Source: Linderina pennispora (Eukaryota; Kickxellomycota; Kickxellomycetes; Kickxellales; Kickxellaceae). Taken from it: DNA of 44,660 nucleotides. Under the pieces are notes generated by a model. It did no database searches. It saw only the letters and a program-made list of their open reading frames with translations, and was not told the DNA's origin. Numbering within the stretch: position 1 is the first letter of the stretch; the number at the start of each line of letters is the position of its first letter. The position numbers were made by a program, and so were the translations under genes. The stretch lies in assembly GCF_002104995.1 (NCBI RefSeq), contig NW_024468318.1, positions 1-44,660 on the forward strand, written 5' to 3'. This document shows positions 28,858 through 38,643 of the stretch, piece by piece.

Positions 28858-30318
28858 ATGAAGCACATTCGGCTCAATGACCTCAGCAGTAGCAGCGAAA
28901 CAAAGGAGAATTTGGAGAGCGTGCAGCGCGCAGTGCTGAACAGCCAGCGCTGCATTGTAATAACAGGCGCGGGCATTTCAGTATCGTCGGGAATCCCCGA
29001 CTTTCGTTCGCCCGACGGGCTATTCCAGCAGCTGAAGCAGCGGTATCCACAGAGCGTAACCAGCGGACGCGACCTGTTTGATGCGACGCTGTTCAACGAC
29101 CGCGACATGGTCGGGCTGTTTTACAATTTCATGGGCGAATTGCGTGACCTGGTGAGCCAGGCGAGCTGCACGCCAACGCACAAATTCATCAAGCAGCTGG
29201 ATGAGCAAGGGAAATTGCTGCGCTGCTACACGCAGAATATCGACTCGCTGGAGAAGCGGATTGGGCTGGAGACGGCGTTCCAAAAGCCAGTGGAAAATGC
29301 AGAGAGCGGTGCCACGCAGGCAGTGAAGCAGGAGAACGAGGATGCGAGCGGCGAGTCGTCAGAGGAGTCGAAAGAGGCATTGGATGCGAAGCGCGCGCTG
29401 CAGCGAGCGAATTCGGCGCGGCGGCGGCAGGTGCTGGACAAGACATTCACAAAGGCAGTACAGCTGCACGGCGATTTAGAAAACGTCGTCTGCACGATCT
29501 GCTTCACTAAATACCCGTTTACAGAGCAGCTAGCAGAGGAATTCCGGGAAGGAGCACCGCCGCCGTGTCCGCACTGTAAGGAAATCGAGACATTGCGTGA
29601 CTTGGTCGGCAAGCGCTCGATAGCAGCAGGCGTACTCAGACCTGACATTGTTCTGTACAATGAGTGCCACCCGCAAGGAGACGTTATCGGCGCACTGAGT
29701 GAGTTTGACTTGCGGCGGCGCCCCGACCTGTTGATTGTGATTGGCACGTCGCTGAAGATCCCCGGGGTCAAGCGCATGGTCAAGGAGATGTCGAGGTGCG
29801 TGCAGTCGTGCACCGTGAGGGCGAAGCGGGCGGGCGCAGGCAAGGCCATCTTCATCAACCGCGATGACCCTCCCAAGGGCTGGGACAGTGTATTTGACTT
29901 CTTCATTGCTGGCGACTCCGACGACGCTGTGAGCCACTTGCCGCTGACGCAGGAGGGTGCAGAAGAGGACCGTTCGGTGATGGCCATCAAGCAGAGAATG
30001 GCAATCGAAACCATCTGTGACCTGGGGGATGGCAACGTGGCGGGAAAGCCGCTGGCTGAGGAATCCGAAGCTGACTCGACTGACGACTCTGATACACAGG
30101 TACCGGTAAGGCGGCCGCGGTCTCGCAAACCCAAGGACACGGCGAGGACCCAGGCTGGTACCAAGCGTAGGGGTAGGAGCCAGCCTAGGGCCAAGAAGCT
30201 GACGACATCAATGGGTGTGGTCAAGGCCAAAAATACCTCTTCAGCTGGCAAGCGGAAGCCCAACATGCCAATGAAGCTGACACGGTCTGTCAGTGCTGCG
30301 GCTGTCTTTTCAACCTAA
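28858..30318 (+). CDS. NAD-dependent histone deacetylase, Hst3/Hst4-type sirtuin
   Basis: Sirtuins remove acyl groups from lysine using NAD; Hst3/Hst4 remove acetyl from histone H3 K56 in the nucleus. The 486-aa protein has GAGISVSSGIPDFRS (37-51), TQNIDSLE (125-132), the catalytic His in QLHGDLENVVC (H204), zinc cysteines C212, C215, C237 and C240, RPDIVLYNE (261-269) and GTSLKIPG (296-303). The form IVLYNE-x-HPQGD is typical of the Hst3/Hst4 branch. Residues about 141-198 are an acidic, Ser/Glu-rich insertion between TQNID and the catalytic His, longer than in most sirtuins. The C-terminus (about 400-486) is basic, disordered and rich in RRPRSRKP and KRRGR patches, likely nuclear localisation signals. 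Confidence 0.92.
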   Translation: MKHIRLNDLSSSSETKENLESVQRAVLNSQRCIVITGAGISVSSGIPDFRSPDGLFQQLKQRYPQSVTSGRDLFDATLFNDRDMVGLFYNFMGELRDLVSQASCTPTHKFIKQLDEQGKLLRCYTQNIDSLEKRIGLETAFQKPVENAESGATQAVKQENEDASGESSEESKEALDAKRALQRANSARRRQVLDKTFTKAVQLHGDLENVVCTICFTKYPFTEQLAEEFREGAPPPCPHCKEIETLRDLVGKRSIAAGVLRPDIVLYNECHPQGDVIGALSEFDLRRRPDLLIVIGTSLKIPGVKRMVKEMSRCVQSCTVRAKRAGAGKAIFINRDDPPKGWDSVFDFFIAGDSDDAVSHLPLTQEGAEEDRSVMAIKQRMAIETICDLGDGNVAGKPLAEESEADSTDDSDTQVPVRRPRSRKPKDTARTQAGTKRRGRSQPRAKKLTTSMGVVKAKNTSSAGKRKPNMPMKLTRSVSAAAVFST

Positions 30319-31937
30319 ATCCTATTTAATCACGACTGTATAGTATTCCGACATGTACCTTATTAGCGCTACCAGCTACAGCGTGGGCAAGCTGCTTGTT
30401 TTGCTTGCGGTCTCGCTTGCCTTCCCACATAGCACACATACTAGTCAGCAGTGAGTTGATGCTCGTAGAACAGACTACCGACTTCACTATCGTCTGCAAG
30501 TACATCTTGAACGATAAATGAACTGCAACAATTCCACTACAAGGTAGAGAGATATGTAGCTCTGGCGCTCATACACTGCGATCCGCTGCCCTGTACCACT
30601 GTGCATATGTGTAGCACTCAGCACAGCATGTGTGGTTCGAGAATTGAAAAAGTAAATGTTTCTGGAAAGTAAAATACCGTATAGTCATTCGTAGTAAAGA
30701 AGCGACAGCAAACCAGAATCATTTGCTTCGATGTACTACACATATACCATAGATGCCACGATCAGACCTGTTGCCATGCAGACACATGGTACACGTGAGA
30801 CCAGGTGAGACACATATCCAGCCGCATATAACTTTATACCAATAAGCCGCGAAACATGGGAACGGAGAAAAGTGTACTGAGTGTATCCAAAAAGACAGCA
30901 ATCCTGCCTATACTGCCAGCCGAGAAGCGATTGCCATTTTAGGTTTTTCTGCTGAGCGCCTGAGCCTGGTCGATCCATGTATGTCAATCAACCAATATTG
31001 CACGATATATTCCTGGCCTGGCATATGCTGGTTAGTTGCATAAACAATGTGGCGGGTGAGGATATGCCGCCTGCAGTACACTTTGCTCAAAACTAGACAG
31101 ACAGCGTAGACTCTAGTACTCGAAGCAACCGTCTTTTATGTTTGAGAGAGCACACCTATTTCCTTAATTCTCCTCGTTGATCGTAGCACTGTTGATATCA
31201 ATCAACCCCGCTTGTGTACAATAAATTTAGCTACCCCGCAAAAACGCACTATACCTCACGGTCAGAGAAGCGGACCCATGCGTAAAAGGTGCCTGGTCTT
31301 AATGCACAAGTTCGACAAGGGTACCGGTGCCTCCTGGTGTATTTTCCGAGCGAGAAAAAGCTCAATATAGGACATTCGTATATTATTTGCGGTAGTTGAC
31401 CAGCACCGTCAACCCCATGCATTACTGACTTTATCCTAGATTTTACATTTAGCCCTACGCATTTCTTCAGGTGCAGAATGGAGAAACAATGTATTGAACG
31501 CTTTTGTTACTGAAGTATGTAATTGCACGAATAGTCGAGGGCAGATGGGAGGATAACAGCGATGAATTTCATTTTCGAGAGACACGGCGCGACCCCTGAG
31601 CCAGACTGCTCCTCAGAAAAAGGAAAGAGGGACCACCGCTGTCTCAGGTCCCGGCACATGACCTGCATCAACTTCGTTTTTGGCAAAAAAAAAAAAGACT
31701 GCAACGCCTAACGGAAGAAAGCACGCATGTACCATGGCCCAAACATAGGTATGGTTATTAAGGAGCTGCAATGAGGCTTATTTTCAGGCGTTCTAACCAT
31801 GTCGCATTTTTGCAAGACTGAGCTGCTGTGACCGAAGTATTTGGCACTGTCGAGTATAAATTTGTACGGCCGGCCTGGTCAGCGCGACTTGAGCCTTTTT
31901 CTCTCAACATTTCCCACTTTCGTAGCCAAATATCATC
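30319..31937. other. AT-rich spacer
   Basis: 1.6 kb with no supportable gene; frames are short on both strands. A TATAAAT at 31855-31861 belongs to the following gene. An A12 run lies near 31685-31696. Confidence 0.5.
31855..31861 (+). promoter_or_regulatory. TATA box of the repeat-rich membrane protein gene
   Basis: TATAAAT 77 bp before the ATG at 31938, in a CT-rich leader. It supports the chosen start and the reality of this unusual gene. Confidence 0.55.
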
Positions 31938-33590
31938 ATGAACCTATTTTATTTCTCTGCTCTATTCCTGCTTTTTATGCACGTTTGTAGGGCAGCGTGG
32001 CTCTGGGACATCGGGGAGTCCCTGCGAGCCCCTCGCGCCGGCCTTGCTCGCATTAGTGGGTGCGTGAGACTCCCAGCTGCCCAGGCCACAGCGGTGTCCC
32101 TTGCTGCGTACAGCTTGTACACGGCATATATCAAGACCAACTCCAAGACAACCTCCCTCGTTATTCAGTACCCCGGGTCTCTGCTCAGCAGCCCAAACTT
32201 TCGGCCAGGTGCCAAAGCGACAGCCCGGGTGTACCAGTGCAGGACCAGTTCTGTTGGTGGCATCAGGCACAGGACGTGCCGCAGCCTGAAGACGCCGCGC
32301 CTGGCTCTGGTCCCAGCCCACATGGGTTCAGGAACAGATCTCAGCACGTTCGTCCGCTGGAAGCCCAATCCCGCTATACTAAAAATGGAGGGCTCTTCCT
32401 TTGCTGTCGATGAGTACCGCGGAAACATCACTAGACCGACCCTGACACCAGCAGTCATAGATGCTGAGCACCAAGCAAGAGTCAAGATCACTGCCGCCTA
32501 TCTCACCGGGTTATTTGCAGGGTACCAGACTGAAGGCAAGGTCACCATCACGTATCTCGCTGGGCTGTTCGCACTTATCTACCTCCTTCTGTTGATCTCA
32601 TGGGTTTGGTTTGTTGGCCAAGCAATGGCGTGCAACCCGGTGGAACTCATTAAGGTCGCAGTGCAGACTCAGACGGACACCACCGAGGTCAGCTGCCAGG
32701 CTTTGGCAGAGACCACTGAGATTGGCAGCCAAGCTTCGACAGTGACCATCGAAACCGCCACGCAGACTCAGATGGTTGGAACTGAGGCCACAACGCAGAC
32801 CGTGGTGGTTTGCCCTGAGACAGTTGAGGTTGGCACCCAGACCGACGAACTCAGCCTTGGCGGCGATGACGGGGGCAATAGCAACGGTTGTAGTGATAGC
32901 AGTGATATCGTCAACGATGGCAGTGGAAGCGACTCAGAGGAATCGGTTGTCTTCATCCCTCCTGCCCACTGGGACGAAGTCCCTGACACAGATTATCTTT
33001 CTGGCCACCCGCAGCCGAGCACCAGCGGCACCAGCGGCAGCAGCAGCAGCAACAGCAGCAAGACCAGAAACGGTCGCCGCCGCCGTGGATGTCGAGGTGG
33101 GCGTGGACGTGGACGAGGCAGCAGCACCAGCAGCAGCGCCCTCACTTGTGGTACCAGCAACAGCAGTGCCTTTACTTTCAGAAGCAGCCCTTTCACTTTC
33201 AGCACCAGCGCCTTTATTGGCGGCGGCGGCAACAGCGCCTTTACTGGCAGCAGCAGCGCCTTTACTGGCAGCAGCAGCGGCAGCAGCGCCCTCACTGGCA
33301 GCAGCAACAACAGTGCTATCCCTACCACAACTAGCAGCAGTGACACCATGGTCGAGAACAGCAGCAACGCCAACAGCAACGATAACAACAGCAATGACAA
33401 CAACAGCAATGACAACAATTGCCGCCCCCGCCGCCGCCGCTGCCGCCGTGGGACTCGTGCCGGGCGCGGACGCCGTACACTCTATCCGGATAATCCTGGA
33501 CATGTGCGGCCGGGAAGCAGCCCTGGCCGCGGAAAGCACTTCCGGCCAAATGCTGCGCCAGACACCGACTGGCGCAGCAGCCGCAAGTAA
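31938..33590 (+). CDS. repeat-rich membrane protein with TQT repeats and RG-rich tail
   Basis: No family is recognised. The 550-aa frame begins with a signal peptide (FYFSALFLLFMHVCRA). Residues about 180-227 contain a diverged duplication (ITAAYLTGLFAG and ITYLAGLFAL), the second half being a membrane helix (YLAGLFALIYLLLLISWVWFV). Right after it, residues 243-305 form an 11-residue repeat anchored on Gln at 243, 254, 265, 276 and 287, with TQT cores (for example ATQTQMVGTEA and VGTQTDEL). Then come an acidic stretch, a first Arg/Gly patch (GRRRRGCRGGRGRGRG), a Ser/Thr/Ala/Phe low-complexity tract, an Asn/Asp/Ser tract and a second basic tail. The 3' half is CAG-like repeat DNA open in more than one frame, so the true frame beyond residue 360 is less sure. 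Confidence 0.6.
   Translation: MNLFYFSALFLLFMHVCRAAWLWDIGESLRAPRAGLARISGCVRLPAAQATAVSLAAYSLYTAYIKTNSKTTSLVIQYPGSLLSSPNFRPGAKATARVYQCRTSSVGGIRHRTCRSLKTPRLALVPAHMGSGTDLSTFVRWKPNPAILKMEGSSFAVDEYRGNITRPTLTPAVIDAEHQARVKITAAYLTGLFAGYQTEGKVTITYLAGLFALIYLLLLISWVWFVGQAMACNPVELIKVAVQTQTDTTEVSCQALAETTEIGSQASTVTIETATQTQMVGTEATTQTVVVCPETVEVGTQTDELSLGGDDGGNSNGCSDSSDIVNDGSGSDSEESVVFIPPAHWDEVPDTDYLSGHPQPSTSGTSGSSSSNSSKTRNGRRRRGCRGGRGRGRGSSTSSSALTCGTSNSSAFTFRSSPFTFSTSAFIGGGGNSAFTGSSSAFTGSSSGSSALTGSSNNSAIPTTTSSSDTMVENSSNANSNDNNSNDNNSNDNNCRPRRRRCRRGTRAGRGRRTLYPDNPGHVRPGSSPGRGKHFRPNAAPDTDWRSSRK
32664..32850 (+). repeat. 33-bp coding repeat (11-residue Gln-anchored units)
   Basis: Glutamine codons recur every 33 bp from 32664 (32664, 32697, 32730, 32763, 32796), then one unit of 42 bp. 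The units have diverged, with consensus Q-T/A-x5-T-E-x2 and preceding T/S. Confidence 0.7.
33005..33345 (+). repeat. imperfect CAG/AGC trinucleotide repeat region
   Basis: Long imperfect runs of AGC/CAG encode Ser in the chosen frame, Ala in the second and Gln in the third. All three forward frames are open across 33089-33334. Confidence 0.75.
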
Positions 33591-34039
33591 TCCCTTCTAG
33601 TTTTGTTTCCTGTTTATATTCTGCCAATACCATATCTGAGATCTAGCAATGACATAAGCTGGCCAGACGGTAGCAGGGACTGCCCATGATAACACTACGG
33701 GCGATACCACAGCCCCTCAGATTGGTATCAGTGTGGGTGCACACATCGGGCTTTTGAGCAACCCCTCGACACAAGGCCATAAAACCAAGCTATGAATATA
33801 TTGATGGCCAAGTTTGGCGCTCACCGGAGGTGCTTGTCTTTCACTGAAAAGCCACAAAGTATATATTTATTTTTAACTACTTAAAAAGGTTCTAGCGGAC
33901 GGTTGGACACTTTTGCCTAAAAATCTTGTATATAGGTAAAGATAATGCTCTTTTAAACCTCAAAGTGAGCTTGGGTGATTTACTCCGTAAACTCCTTTTC
34001 ATCCTGTGCGGTATCTGACCTCATCGATGAAACCAGGGC
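33591..34039. other. AT-rich spacer before the Fanzor-like relic
   Basis: No gene is seen. The relic's 5' boundary and any terminal repeat could lie here, but none is obvious by eye. Confidence 0.35.
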
Positions 34040-35341
34040 GACAAGCTGGTATTGTAGTGGTCACAGGTCTCCACTAGATATCTCTATTGGTTCAGTGCAA
34101 GAGCAGCTCTCATTGTTGGTCAGCCTGATGCCAAGGATTTCGTCGACCGGAAGAACAAGTCAGAACTGTCGAGCGTAGATTCCTGTGATGTAATTAAATA
34201 TCATATTTATGATTATCTATTACATAATGGCGATATCGAGCTACATGGTGTGCGCGAAATGAATCAGGTGGCGACACACGTGGACACCAAGCTGATGACA
34301 GCATACAAGAACAACATTGTGTTGCGCTATGGCATTTGCCTACAGCGGATTCTGGCCAAATTGATTGATATTCGCAGCCGCAAAACCACACTGCACAGTA
34401 CAATGGGCAATGTGTCCAAGGCTGAGCTCAATAATGCATGTCAAGTGTATATCTATACACCTGCACAGAAGCTCTGCCAGGCAGTTGCCTCTAGGCACCC
34501 TGATCTCAGTGTGTTCACCCCACCGATGCTTGCAATCTACAACAAGCTGGCACCAGTCCTTAATGCCTATGATGCCAAGTACAGATTCGCCAAAGACAGC
34601 TGATACTATGATGCCAAGGTAAATCCACTTAAGCATCTGCATGCATATATTCGCCTATGCCAGCTTATTAAGAATGGGCACCTTAGCAAGTCTCCTCCCA
34701 ATACTTGCCTCTGCGGACATCATGGATCCTAGGCCATGTGCGCTTAGACAAGCAAATAATCAAGCAGGTGTTTGTATCGAAAACACGCGATCAGGTTACA
34801 GAGATCAATGCAGCAAAGAGGGCAGCAACAGAGGCAAGGAAAGCAGCAGAAAAGGGCGAAAAATTGGCCAAGAAGGCTGCACGCGAAGCAGCGAAGATGC
34901 CATCGGATGCAACAGAGGCCACTGCAGCACCTGCAGCAGTAGCGGCCGATTTACTTGCTGGTGCATCGGCTGCAGCAGCAGAAATTCCGGCATGTTCCCA
35001 ACCCGCGGCCCTACCAGAGATCAAAGAACCCAACTGTGAAGTGCCATGGCCTTCTCCGCTGTACAAGCGAGTCATGTAAGCGGGCCATGGCACAATACAG
35101 GCGGGCCTATTTGTCTCGGCTCCTGAACCGCGATCTCGCAGCAGTTCTAAACTTCAGACTCGTTTTCCAGTCACTCTGTGATTCAGGTAATATTCTTGAA
35201 CGGTTTCGTCGTTCTACGGCCATTGTTGCCGGTGCTTCTGGCACCACCCCTGCAACAAAGAACCCGCGCAAGAGGCATGCAGCAGCAGCAGGCGATTCTG
35301 TTGCCAGCAGCAGCGATCCAGCGTTGAAGCGCCTACGCTGA
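34040..35341 (+). pseudogene. decayed Fanzor/TnpB-like element protein
   Basis: Fanzors are eukaryotic TnpB relatives, RNA-guided nucleases carried by mobile elements. Three pieces in different frames follow each other. 34100-34720 has a helical N-terminal region (NQVATHVDTKLMTAYKNNIV, then NACQVYIYTPAQKL and PPMLAIYNKLAPVLNAY), with a stop at 34601 after which the same frame continues (YYDAKVNPLKHLHAYIRL). 34705-34790 reads PLRTSWILGHVRLD, like the segment before the RuvC core, then runs into an Ala/Lys-rich linker to about 35000. 35042-35200 holds a zinc-ribbon remnant (GLLRCTSESC) and NRDLAAVLNF, which matches the last RuvC motif (R-D-x-x-A-x-x-N). The middle with the other catalytic acids is absent. 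So it is truncated, with stops and frame changes, and inactive. Assignment rests on motif memory. Confidence 0.6.
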
Positions 35342-35564
35342 GCAGGCCACCAAGATGGGAGATGTCCATGACCGTCATTGCACCAACAGCCATCCGACAC
35401 GTTCAAATGACTGGTTTGTTGTGATGCTCTTATAGACATGTCAACCCATGCTGACTAGCAGCCGAGCTTGCATCGCGAGCAGAGTATTTGTAGTATTACT
35501 TGAGCTAGGGGGATAAAATTTTACGCTGGAAACGAAATAGCCAAATAAGCAGATAATCAAATGG

Positions 35565-37333
35565 TCAGTCGATGTAACGGAAAGACCCGCGGGCAGCCGA
35601 CGGCTTGCGCTGGATGGGTGGGCGCCGCTTCCGTCCAGCAGCAATGCCCAGGGAGGCTGGGGGTGGGCTGTCCTCGGTACCCTCGATATACCAGCGGACG
35701 AAGCGGCCGACGGTGTTGGAGACGTTGGGCGAGTCGGCGTCGTCTTCGGACTCGTGCTCGACGCCCTCGATCTGGGCGATCTTGTCAACAGAGTTCATGA
35801 CGCGCTTGCCGGCGACCTGGCATAGGAACGAGTCGAGCATCAGGGCACCCAGAGTGAACAGTAGAGTCCAGTACAACAGACTGGCCATGCCGACCAGAGC
35901 AGATGGCGCGGGTGAGCCAGGGTGGGCAGGTGCCAGCAGCCGGGTGGCCTCGGCAGCGCTATCATACTCCTCGATAGCATCGGGGGTGCGCACTGGGCAC
36001 GTGCGGCTCCGCCCGGCGTCGCTCTCGGTGCTGCTGCGGGCTACGTCTAGTGACCAGCGCGCATCGGCATCGCGGAAACTGTCGGCCAGCGCCGAGACTT
36101 CGGCAGCGGCATCATCCCAGCGCGCAAACGACGTTGAGATCTCGCTGACGGTGGTGCCGGAGCGCGTGCGTGCAGCGCGTGCAGCAATCTCGTCGTTGAC
36201 GCTGCCGTCCACCAGTGATGCTGACATCAGCGCCGCGCGCGTCACCGAGTTGCGGAATCGCCGGATTAGCGGCACACCCTCATCGCGCGACACGCTGCGA
36301 CGATGCATGGTGCGATCAGTGCTCAGGTGTGGGAACTCGCGTGCGCCATCAAACGTGGCCCGCGTGGGCGTGCAAAACGCTCGCACACCCATGGCCGACA
36401 ACCGCCGCGAGCTGCGCGACAGTACGTCGCTGGCCACGCATGTCTCGGATGAGTTCGACAGAACCGAGTCGGCTGTGTCAGCGCGCTGCCGAGCTGGTCG
36501 GAAGCTGCTGCGCCGGGATGCCCGCAGCATGTCCGACTCGCCGTCGGCCTCGGTTGGGTCGCTGCTCGAGTACGCCGCTGGTGCCCGTCGCCGCCGCCGC
36601 GCACCCTGTGCTGACGATGGGCGCCGTGCCAGCAGCTCTGGCGAGCAGTCCAGCGCCAGCCGCGGCTTAGTGCGCCCAGCCCGCTTCTTTGTGTGGAACG
36701 CCGGCGGCTGCGATGCACTCTTGGGCATTATTGGTTCGGGGAAATCCGACAGCTGTGGGTCGTCTGAGGCCACTGCCGGCTTGGCCTCCAGTGCCGAATT
36801 GGCCTCGCTGATCAGCGAGTCGATCATCTGCTGGATGCGGTCGTACTGCGGGTCGGCCGCCTCGTCCTGAGGTGGCTCTGCCTTCTTTTCCACTGGTGCG
36901 CTTGCTGGTGCGCTTGCCGGTACTTCAGGCGCTGTCCGCGTTGCGTGCGGAAGCGCCACGCCCAGCTTGCCGATGCGTGCATTCAATCTATGCTGAGGAG
37001 GCCATTGAGCTGAACAAGGCTGCAGGAAAACAGAAAATTGCTGCTGCCAGACCCATGTGCTCTCGAGAAGAATGGAGCACAAGCCAAGGCTCCATTCTTC
37101 ACATGCCAGGCTACTTACTCTGCTATTTGCGAGGCCACCGAAAAGTACGACGATGCATGGTTGTCCAGCGAGTTCTTGACCGTCGCTATCACGTTCTCCA
37201 GCTCCACCACGCGGCTCAGCACCGCCGGGTCGCCTCCGCCGCCCATCGTACCATACCCAGACGGGCTGCTGCCGGTGACTGGCCGCACTGCACTATCTGT
37301 TACCTGTCGCGCAGCTTCATTCTTGTCTCCCAT
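35565..37333 (-). CDS. Ser/Arg-rich protein with C-terminal membrane helix, unknown function
   Basis: Two exons, 37333-37119 and 36987-35565, give 545 aa. The intron (131 nt) has donor GTAAGT and acceptor CATAG, and splicing joins SVASQIAE to LNARIGKLG in one amphipathic coiled coil. Further parts: a Pro/Ala/Glu linker, a helix (YDRIQQMIDSLISEANSALE), a long Ser/Arg-rich disordered middle with many RxxS sites (for example RASRRSSFRP and MHRRSVSRDE), then one membrane helix (ASLLYWTLLFTLGALMLDSFL, about residues 430-450), an acidic segment and a basic tail (GRKRRPPIQRKP). The layout suggests a phosphorylated tail-anchored-type protein of an internal membrane, possibly the nuclear envelope. No family is recognised. 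A 421-codon frame on the opposite strand is a GC-rich shadow. Confidence 0.7.
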
Positions 37334-37686
37334 TTGCCGTAATGTGTGTATGTGTTTTTTGTGAAGGCGAGCTGTTAATACAACGTTAAGTGTACGTTAA
37401 TGCAGAATGGGCTTCTAAAAAATAAAGGCAGTAGTCGTGAAATAGGGAGGGAGGCGAAATTCGCGGCTGGAGAGGAGAGATGCCAGACTGGCTCTTCCAT
37501 TTTTTTTTTTTCACCAGAGAGCCTATGTTTCCCACCAACATCATCGCGCACTCTCCCTAGGAGATTTTCTGCCATGCCTAGCAATCACGGCCGCTTTTAT
37601 GAAGTGTCCTTCTGGTAAACACAGGAGAAGATCCCTGCCTCGGCCACACTATAGCTCAGCGCAACCTTCACCAACCCGCGCCAACT

Positions 37687-38397
37687 CTATTTCTTTGCCT
37701 GCACCGCAACAAATAGCGCCTTGCCCTGGACAATAGCCTCCCCTGATTCCGCATCCACGGCGCTTGCCTCAACAAACACCTTGCGCCCCTCGACCCCCGT
37801 AATCCATGCATCCAACACCACAAACCGCTCCACCGGCTCCTGCCGCTTGAACTCGAGCTCAAAGCTAGCTGTAAACGTCGTCATGCCCGGCGGAGCCGCC
37901 AGCAGCGACGTGCGTGCCGTCAGATCATCCAACAGCACAAACAAAACCCCCGGATTCGCCATTGCGCGGCTTCCGAGATCCAGCCTACTGCCCAGGTACT
38001 GGACAATCGTCAGACCCTGATTCCCCGCCCCGCACGCAACATGATCCGGCGTTTGCGTCCACTTGAAAATAAGCGGTAGCAGCGGCAGCTCCCCAGGACT
38101 TGCCAGTCCCCCGTAGATGAGCGTCTCGGCAGCCTGCGCAATCTTGCGTTTACCAAATGGCCAGTAGAAGGGTGTCTGCGTGGTCTTCTCAGAACTGCTC
38201 AGCCTCTGTACAATCGGGAGCGCCTGGCGCTGCGCCATGAGCGGCCGGGTTTGGGAAATGTGCGACTGTGTGTAGGTGGGCGGATACTCGGTTTCGCTGG
38301 GTCCTGGTGGCTTAGTCGCGGTCATGCATGTGCGTGCAATTGCCTGTGGCGTCCGTGCTGCGCCCGTCCGTGCGAGGGACCTGAACACTGCCTGCAT
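37687..38397 (-). CDS. hotdog-fold (4HBT) acyl-CoA thioesterase-like protein, probably mitochondrial
   Basis: The 236-aa protein begins MQAVFRSLARTGAARTPQAI, a basic amphipathic start suited to mitochondrial import. The second half has the hotdog pattern: ANPGVLFVLLDDLTARTSL (central helix) followed by strands FTASFELEFKRQEPV, RFVVLDAWITGVEGRKVFV and EAIVQGKALFVAV. The catalytic loop lacks the HGG seen in the neighbour; Asp-Asp in the helix may serve. Start is ATG 38397; an in-frame TTG lies just upstream. It is the downstream member of a same-strand pair of thioesterases, 246 bp apart. Confidence 0.75.
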   Translation of the reverse strand: MQAVFRSLARTGAARTPQAIARTCMTATKPPGPSETEYPPTYTQSHISQTRPLMAQRQALPIVQRLSSSEKTTQTPFYWPFGKRKIAQAAETLIYGGLASPGELPLLPLIFKWTQTPDHVACGAGNQGLTIVQYLGSRLDLGSRAMANPGVLFVLLDDLTARTSLLAAPPGMTTFTASFELEFKRQEPVERFVVLDAWITGVEGRKVFVEASAVDAESGEAIVQGKALFVAVQAKK

Positions 38398-38643
38398 TTG
38401 CAAACTCGGAATTATTCAGTACAGGTATCTAGAGAGACAGAAAACGTCAACCGTCGTGTGTCTTGCACTAGCCAAGATAAGAAGGATAGTGCCCACTAGC
38501 TTGGCCACGAACTCCGTGTTCGGTGGATCTGCCCCATGACAAAGCAGCGGGCTGTTATCAGCAAAAAACGGAAAAACTGTCATCCGTCGCTCACGCCCAC
38601 GTCTCTTTTCTCACGCGACGGGCCCGTCCGTGCGCCCTATCGG

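Noticed and set aside
32934-33600. Ala-rich frames on both strands over the CAG-like tract
   Set aside because: They follow from trinucleotide repetition. The frame starting at 31938 has a TATA box, signal peptide and continuous coding.
34705-35079. Independent Ala/Lys-rich gene
   Set aside because: It lies between two pieces of the Fanzor-like relic and its first residues continue that protein, so it is treated as part of the relic.
35605-36870. 421-codon plus-strand frame opposite the Ser/Arg-rich protein
   Set aside because: The minus-strand gene has a membrane helix, coiled coil and proper splice joint; the plus frame shows only Arg/Ser/Ala bias.
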